Source: VRUE01 sp963824705 (lineage in GTDB: Bacteria; Actinomycetota; Thermoleophilia; Solirubrobacterales; 70-9). Taken from it: 64,000 bases of DNA. A program made the translations under genes and the position numbers. This document shows positions 59,930 through 64,000 of the stretch, in pieces (position 1 is the first letter of the stretch; each line of letters begins with the position of its first letter). The notes under the pieces were generated by a model, which searched no databases, had not been told where the DNA came from, and saw nothing but the letters and a program-made list of their open reading frames with translations. The DNA lies in assembly GCA_963824705.1 (NCBI GenBank), contig CAWGQE010000003.1, positions 558,001 to 622,000 on the forward strand, read 5' to 3'.

Positions 59930-61012
59930 GTGGAGCGGAAGGCCGTCATCGTCGGGGCCGGCATCGCCGGCCTGGCCGCCGCCAGGGCCCTCGGCGATCT
60001 TGGCTATGCGGTGCGCGTCCTGGAGCGCGAGCCAGGGCTGAGGACCGAAGGAGCGGGGTTGAGCCTCTGGCCTAACGCTTTGCGCGCTTTGGAGGCGATC
60101 GGCCTCGGCGACGCCTTGGACGGGTGCGGACACGTTCTCTCTACTGGGGGGACGCTGGACGTGGCCGGCGAGACGATCTCCACTGCCCCGCTCGACCGAC
60201 TCGCCGCTCGCTATGGGCCGCTGGTCAGCGTCAATCGCGGCGAGCTGCTCGGAGCCTTGCGCAAGCGGGTTGAGGCGCCGATCGAGTTCGGCGTCGAGGT
60301 CAGCTGCTCTGAAGGCGTGCTCCACGCCGACGGCGAGCCGATCGAGGCCGACCTCGTCATCGGCGCCGACGGCATCCGCTCCGCCGTTCGTGAGCTGGTC
60401 GCACCGGGCGTCGAGGCCCGCGGCGCCGGCCAGGGCGCCTGGCGGGGAGTCGCGCGCACAGGCGATCTCACTCCGGAGGGTGCCTCCGAGACGCTCGGCC
60501 GCGGCAAGCGCTTCGGCCTCGTCGCGCTGGGCGAAGAGCGCACCTACTGGTTCGCGGTGCTCGCTGACGGCGCAGGAGACGCGGACCTCGAGCGCGAGTT
60601 CGCCGGCTGGCACGAGCCGATCGCCGCTGTCCTCGCCGCGACCCCCGCGAGCGAGCGCTCCTACCTCGAGCTGCGCGACCTGCCGCCGTTGCCGCGCTGG
60701 CATCGCGACCGCCACGTGCTGGTCGGCGACGCCGCCCACGCGATGACCCCCAACATGGGCCAGGGCGCCGCCCAGGCTCTGCTCGACGTCGCCGCGCTGC
60801 GCGACGAGCTGGCAGGCAAGCCTCCCGCCGAGGCCTTCCGCGCCTACGAACGAGCCCGCAAGCGCCCCGCGGAGCGCATCGTCCGCCAGTCCCGCACGAT
60901 CGGCCGCATAGCCCAGACCGCCAGCCCCCTCGCCGCTCGCCTCCGCGACACCGTGGCCCGCCATACGCCTCCCGCACTGATGGCCCACCAGATGGGCCGA
61001 GTGCTGCGTTGA
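59930..61012 (+). CDS. FAD-dependent monooxygenase (aromatic hydroxylase type)
   Basis: A 360-residue class A flavoprotein monooxygenase: FAD motif VIVGAGIAGLAAARALGDLG, the mid-protein DG motif IGADGIRSAVRELV and the C-terminal FAD segment LVGDAAHAMTPNMGQGAAQAL. Such enzymes hydroxylate aromatic or polyene substrates with NAD(P)H and O2. Its TGA overlaps the TTG of the cytochrome P450 gene, so the two oxygenases are co-translated and may act on one pathway. The substrate is unknown. Confidence 0.87.
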   Translation: MERKAVIVGAGIAGLAAARALGDLGYAVRVLEREPGLRTEGAGLSLWPNALRALEAIGLGDALDGCGHVLSTGGTLDVAGETISTAPLDRLAARYGPLVSVNRGELLGALRKRVEAPIEFGVEVSCSEGVLHADGEPIEADLVIGADGIRSAVRELVAPGVEARGAGQGAWRGVARTGDLTPEGASETLGRGKRFGLVALGEERTYWFAVLADGAGDADLEREFAGWHEPIAAVLAATPASERSYLELRDLPPLPRWHRDRHVLVGDAAHAMTPNMGQGAAQALLDVAALRDELAGKPPAEAFRAYERARKRPAERIVRQSRTIGRIAQTASPLAARLRDTVARHTPPALMAHQMGRVLR

Positions 61013-62301
61013 TTCCCCCCGCCGTCCGTGCGCCGGTCGCCTGGCAGACGCTTCGCTACGGCCTCGACCCGGAGGGCTTCTTCGCCGCCGCCCGACGCCG
61101 TCACAGCGACGCGGTCACCGTCCGCGTGCTTTCCGAGCAGTGGCTGGTCCTCTCTGATCCCGTCGCCGTCAGGGAGGTCTTCTCCCGCGGGCCGGATGAG
61201 CTCAATTCCGGCGAGGCCAACCTCGCCCTGCGGCCATTGATCGGCACCGGCAACGTGCTGCTGCTGGATGGCCCGGAGCATCTGCGCCGCCGGCGCCTGG
61301 TGCTGCCCCCCTTTCACGGCGACCGCATGCGTGCCTACGAGCAGATCATCCGCGCGGCTGCGGCCAGGCAACTCGAAAGCTGGCCGCTCGGCCGCGTCGA
61401 CGCCGTCCTGCCGCGCATGCAGGAGTTGACCTTCGCCGTGATCCTGCGCAGCGTCTTCGGCCTCACGGAGGGCGAGCGGTTGCGCCGGCTGACCGTCGCG
61501 ATGCGGGAGATCCTCAGCTGGGCGGGGGACATGCGCCGCGCTCTCTTCTTCGCCTTCCTCGGTCCCGAGCGCCTGATGGGGTTGCGCAGCTTCCGGCGCG
61601 GGCAGTCGGCGGTCGACCGCGAGGTCTTCGGCCTGATCGCCGAGGCCCGTCGCGACCCCGGCCTCGAGCAACGCGAGGACATCCTCGCCCTGCTGCTCCA
61701 GGCCCGCGACGAGGAGGGCGAGGGGCTGACGGACGAGGAGCTGCGCGACGAGCTGGTGACGCTGCTCGTCGCCGGCCACGAGACGACGGCGACCCTGCTG
61801 GCCTGGGCCGTGCACGAACTAGCCCGCGATCCGGCGACCCAGGAGCGCCTGGCCGCCGACGCGCGTGCGGGGGCGGAGAGCCCATTCATCGACGCGACGG
61901 TCACCGAGACTCTGCGCCTGCGTCCACCGATCCCGGTGGTTCTGCGCCGCCTGCGCGAGCCGCTCGAGATCGCGGGCTTCCGGCTTGCGGCTGGGACGAC
62001 GGTGGCGCCGTGCACGTTGCTCGTCCATCGCGACCCGGAGCTCTATCCGGATCCCTGGCGCTTCGACCCCGGTCGCTTTCTCGACCGCCGCCCGGCGGCA
62101 AGCGAGTGGTTCCCCTTCGGCGGCGCCGTCCGCCGCTGCATCGGCGCCGCCTTCGCCCAGTTCGAGGCGCGCATCGTGCTCCAGGAGGTGTTTGCGGCCC
62201 TGCGCTTGCGACCCGATCGCGAGCGGCCGGAGCGGGTCGGTCGCCGCGGCCCCGTGCTTGTCCCCGCCCGCGGGGCGCGCGTCGTCGCAGCTGGGCGCTG
62301 A
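61009..62301 (+). CDS. cytochrome P450
   Basis: A 430-residue P450 with the I-helix AGHETTAT, ExxR in ETLRLRPP, the PERF-like segment DPWRFDPGRFLD and the heme loop FPFGGAVRRCIGAAFA with the ligand Cys. TTG 61009 overlaps the upstream FAD monooxygenase stop. There is no N-terminal anchor, so it is probably soluble. No ferredoxin is encoded nearby. Overall it resembles the CYP110/CYP-like bacterial fatty-acid or terpene hydroxylases, without certainty. Confidence 0.92.
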   Translation: MIPPAVRAPVAWQTLRYGLDPEGFFAAARRRHSDAVTVRVLSEQWLVLSDPVAVREVFSRGPDELNSGEANLALRPLIGTGNVLLLDGPEHLRRRRLVLPPFHGDRMRAYEQIIRAAAARQLESWPLGRVDAVLPRMQELTFAVILRSVFGLTEGERLRRLTVAMREILSWAGDMRRALFFAFLGPERLMGLRSFRRGQSAVDREVFGLIAEARRDPGLEQREDILALLLQARDEEGEGLTDEELRDELVTLLVAGHETTATLLAWAVHELARDPATQERLAADARAGAESPFIDATVTETLRLRPPIPVVLRRLREPLEIAGFRLAAGTTVAPCTLLVHRDPELYPDPWRFDPGRFLDRRPAASEWFPFGGAVRRCIGAAFAQFEARIVLQEVFAALRLRPDRERPERVGRRGPVLVPARGARVVAAGR

Positions 62302-62370
62302 GCCGGACACCGCCGGGCGTATTGGGGCGCGTTCGAGTACAACTCCCCTCCCTTGAAGGAGCCGAGCCGC

Positions 62371-62979
62371 ATGTACAGAGTCGCGATGGCCGTGTCCCGG
62401 CCGGTCGTCGTGGCGTGGGGGCGGCTCGAGGTCGAGGGGCTTGACGCGTTGCCCGCGGATGGGCCGGTGCTTGTCGTCGGCAACCACGACAGCCACTGGG
62501 ATCCCATCGCCGTCGGCGTGTCGGCGATTCGGCGCCGCCAGATCAAGGCGCTGGCGAAATCGACGCTCTGGGATGTGCGCGGCCTGGCTCCCGTCCTCAA
62601 CGGCATGGGCCAGATTCCGATCGAGCGGGGGGCTGGGGACGTCGGGGCCCTTGCCCGCGCGATCGAGGAACTGCGCGCCGGCGCCTGCATCGGCGTCTTC
62701 CCGGAAGGCACCCGCTCGCGCGGCGAGGTGCTGCGGGCGCGCAGCGGCGTCGGCCGGCTCGCCCTCGAGGTTCCCGGGGCGAAGCTCGTCTGCGTGGCGA
62801 TCGAGGGGACCTCTGACCTGACCGGCTTCCCCCGGCGCCCCCGCCTGCGGGTCCGCTTCTTTGAGCCCAGGGGAGGCCAGGCGCGGCCCGAGGAGGAGCC
62901 GGGCGAGATCGCGGTGCGGCTCGTCGAGGAGATCCGCGAGCAGGTTCCGCCCTCGATCTCCTTCCGCAAGCGTTCGTAG
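62371..62979 (+). CDS. 1-acyl-glycerol-3-phosphate acyltransferase (PlsC family)
   Basis: A 202-residue acyltransferase with the catalytic motif NHDSHWDP, the second block KSTLWDVRGLAPVLNGMGQIPIERG and the glycerol-phosphate-binding FPEGTRSRG. It transfers acyl chains to lysophosphatidate or a related acceptor at the inner membrane face. ATG 62371 is chosen with GAAGGAG 9 nt upstream; a TTG at 62353 would lie within that site. It converges with the anti-sigma gene, 2 bp between stops. Confidence 0.9.
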   Translation: MYRVAMAVSRPVVVAWGRLEVEGLDALPADGPVLVVGNHDSHWDPIAVGVSAIRRRQIKALAKSTLWDVRGLAPVLNGMGQIPIERGAGDVGALARAIEELRAGACIGVFPEGTRSRGEVLRARSGVGRLALEVPGAKLVCVAIEGTSDLTGFPRRPRLRVRFFEPRGGQARPEEEPGEIAVRLVEEIREQVPPSISFRKRS

Positions 62980-62981
62980 CG

Positions 62982-63653
62982 CTAGGCAGCTCCGCTTGAG
63001 CTGACCGGCGCAACGAAGGTCCGGTTGCCCACCCGCACGCCGATTGCCCTGGTGCGGGAGAGATCGAGGGCGGCGCTGAGCACCGCGTCGGAGTCGTCGC
63101 CCCAGCGGTAGCGGAAGGAGCCTGCCGATTGGCGGACGCCGTTCGGGCCGCGGACGAAGACGCGGCAGAGGGTGCCCGACGGGGCTCCCTTCACATACAT
63201 ATGGATCTCGGTCCCGTAGGCATGCGGCTCGAGGTTTGCGCTGATTCGCAGTCCCGGTGGCAGCGAGGCGAAGGCGACGTGCTGCTCCGGGGTGCCGTCG
63301 GATCCGCCTGGCAGCACGAAGATCGCCAGTGCAGCCGCGGCGACGGCCGCGGTCAGGCCGCTGAAAGCAAAGCCAAGTCGCATCCGGCGTCGCCTGCCTT
63401 TGCGCCTCTCGGCGCGGATCGTCGCCACGACCTGGTCGGCGAGCGAGGGTGGGGGGGCCGGGGCGGTGTCGAAGTGCTCTGGGTCGGCCATCGGCAGTAG
63501 CCGCGCCACCCCCAGGAGCGTGTTGAGCTCGGCGCGGCACTCGGGGCAGCCCTCCAGGTGCGCCTCGAGCGCCGCGCGCTCCTCCTCTGGCAGCTGGCCG
63601 AGGGCGTGGGCGCCCAGAGACTCGCGCCATTCGCGGCATCGCTCAGTCGTCAT
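62982..63653 (-). CDS. anti-sigma factor (zinc-finger, RskA-like)
   Basis: A 223-residue membrane-spanning anti-sigma factor. The N-terminal zinc-binding domain has the H32-C36-C39 motif (EAHLEGCPECRAEL). A single membrane helix lies near 98-118 (FSGLTAAVAAAALAIFVLPGG), and the C-terminal extracytoplasmic part has an RskA-like beta fold (GTLCRVFVRGPNGVRQSAGS). It should hold the upstream ECF sigma factor inactive until a signal triggers release. The start overlaps the sigma gene by 11 bp. Confidence 0.88.
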   Translation of the reverse strand: MTTERCREWRESLGAHALGQLPEEERAALEAHLEGCPECRAELNTLLGVARLLPMADPEHFDTAPAPPPSLADQVVATIRAERRKGRRRRMRLGFAFSGLTAAVAAAALAIFVLPGGSDGTPEQHVAFASLPPGLRISANLEPHAYGTEIHMYVKGAPSGTLCRVFVRGPNGVRQSAGSFRYRWGDDSDAVLSAALDLSRTRAIGVRVGNRTFVAPVSSSGAA

Positions 63654-64000
63654 AGCCGATCTCCTCCAGCGCGACCCGCAGCGCCCGCAGGCCGTAGTAG
63701 ACGCGGCTCTTGACCGTCCCCTCGGGCACGCCGAGCTCCGCGGCGACCTCGGCGTAGGGGCGGCCGCGGTAATAGGTCTCGACCAGGACGCGACGGTGCT
63801 GGTCGCCGATCCGCCGCATCGCCTCCTCGACCTGCCAGGAGAGCAGCGCCTCCTCGAAGGGCTCGACCGTCGGCTCGATGCCGCCCTCGGCGACCGTCGG
63901 CCGCGAGGCCCGTGCCCGGCCGAGGTCGATCACGACGTTGCGCAGGATCGCGAACAGCCAGGTCCGCAGCGATCCGATCTGCGGGTCGAACCGGGCCCCG
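63643..64000 (-). CDS. ECF-family RNA polymerase sigma factor (partial)
   Basis: The C-terminal 118 residues are visible; the start is beyond the right edge. Region 2 ends in FDPQIGSLRTWLFAILRNVV and region 4 is RRIGDQHRRVLVETYYRGRPY with the HTH AEVAAELGVPEGTVKSRVYY. The sequence matches group SigK/SigL-like ECF factors paired with zinc-finger anti-sigmas. A GTG at 63933 is not the real start, since region 2 continues upstream of it in frame. It probably drives its own operon. Confidence 0.9.
   Translation of the reverse strand, partial: GARFDPQIGSLRTWLFAILRNVVIDLGRARASRPTVAEGGIEPTVEPFEEALLSWQVEEAMRRIGDQHRRVLVETYYRGRPYAEVAAELGVPEGTVKSRVYYGLRALRVALEEIGYDD

Noticed and set aside
61819..63639. 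606-codon minus-strand frame opposite P450 and PlsC
   Set aside because: Composition is that of a shadow frame; the plus-strand genes have clear catalytic motifs throughout.

Overview
The window is high-GC DNA (visibly well above 60 %) from an actinobacterium. The large secreted NHL/fibronectin-type proteins with basic tails, the many genes starting directly behind a -10 box, the ECF sigma/zinc-finger anti-sigma pair and frequent GTG/TTG starts fit class Thermoleophilia (Solirubrobacterales-like). This placement is an inference from gene style, not from a marker gene. No rRNA, tRNA or CRISPR array was recognised.

Layout. 1-3140: carotenoid-dehydrogenase-like FAD oxidoreductase and a two-gene ABC-2 exporter. 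3172-5748: copper block (secreted cupredoxin, Tat-exported multicopper oxidase, CutA). 5758-8610: SDR, AbrB/VapC toxin-antitoxin pair, glyoxalase I, alpha/beta hydrolase. 8706-10856: class A penicillin-binding protein. 10899-21782: potassium-uptake island with kup (four single-base frameshifts as given), a KdpD kinase half, kdpE, a Phd/RelE pair, a new 42-aa small ORF, kdpF, kdpA, kdpC, kdpB, the other KdpD half and a Usp protein. 21830-24522: SpoU methyltransferase, a small SHOCT membrane protein and an NlpC/P60 coiled-coil hydrolase, with a 170-bp palindrome. 24638-28156: PPOX-fold protein, divergent MocR regulator and an MBL-rhodanese protein, bounded by two related palindromes that fill the gaps between convergent stop codons. 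28257-30906: acetate uptake and acetyl-CoA synthetase. 30910-33791: voltage-sensor-type channel with an abnormal filter and two unknown proteins. 34004-35742: MarR plus MFS exporter. 41293-35730: one minus-strand operon joining methylthioadenosine salvage to an osmoprotectant-type ABC transporter. 41324-43799: DUF6328-like protein, HD hydrolase, MBL hydrolase, PAS protein.

The clearest mobile DNA is a 4.64-kb IS1595-type transposon (43851-48491): perfect 26-bp terminal inverted repeats, an 8-bp target duplication, a transposase, and eight small passenger genes or remnants including a membrane-protein/soluble-protein pair of unknown function. To its right lie four TetR-family regulators in two divergent pairs, an XRE/nucleotidyltransferase toxin-antitoxin pair, two giant secreted proteins, an FAD monooxygenase/P450 pair, PlsC, and the anti-sigma and (partial) ECF sigma genes at the right edge.

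The most notable items are the split kdpD with kdpF-A-C-B order and extra small ORF, the stop-to-stop palindromes with co-varying arms, the passenger-carrying IS1595 element, the channel with a non-canonical selectivity filter, the MocR gene whose only reasonable start is CTG, and widespread leaderless promoters.
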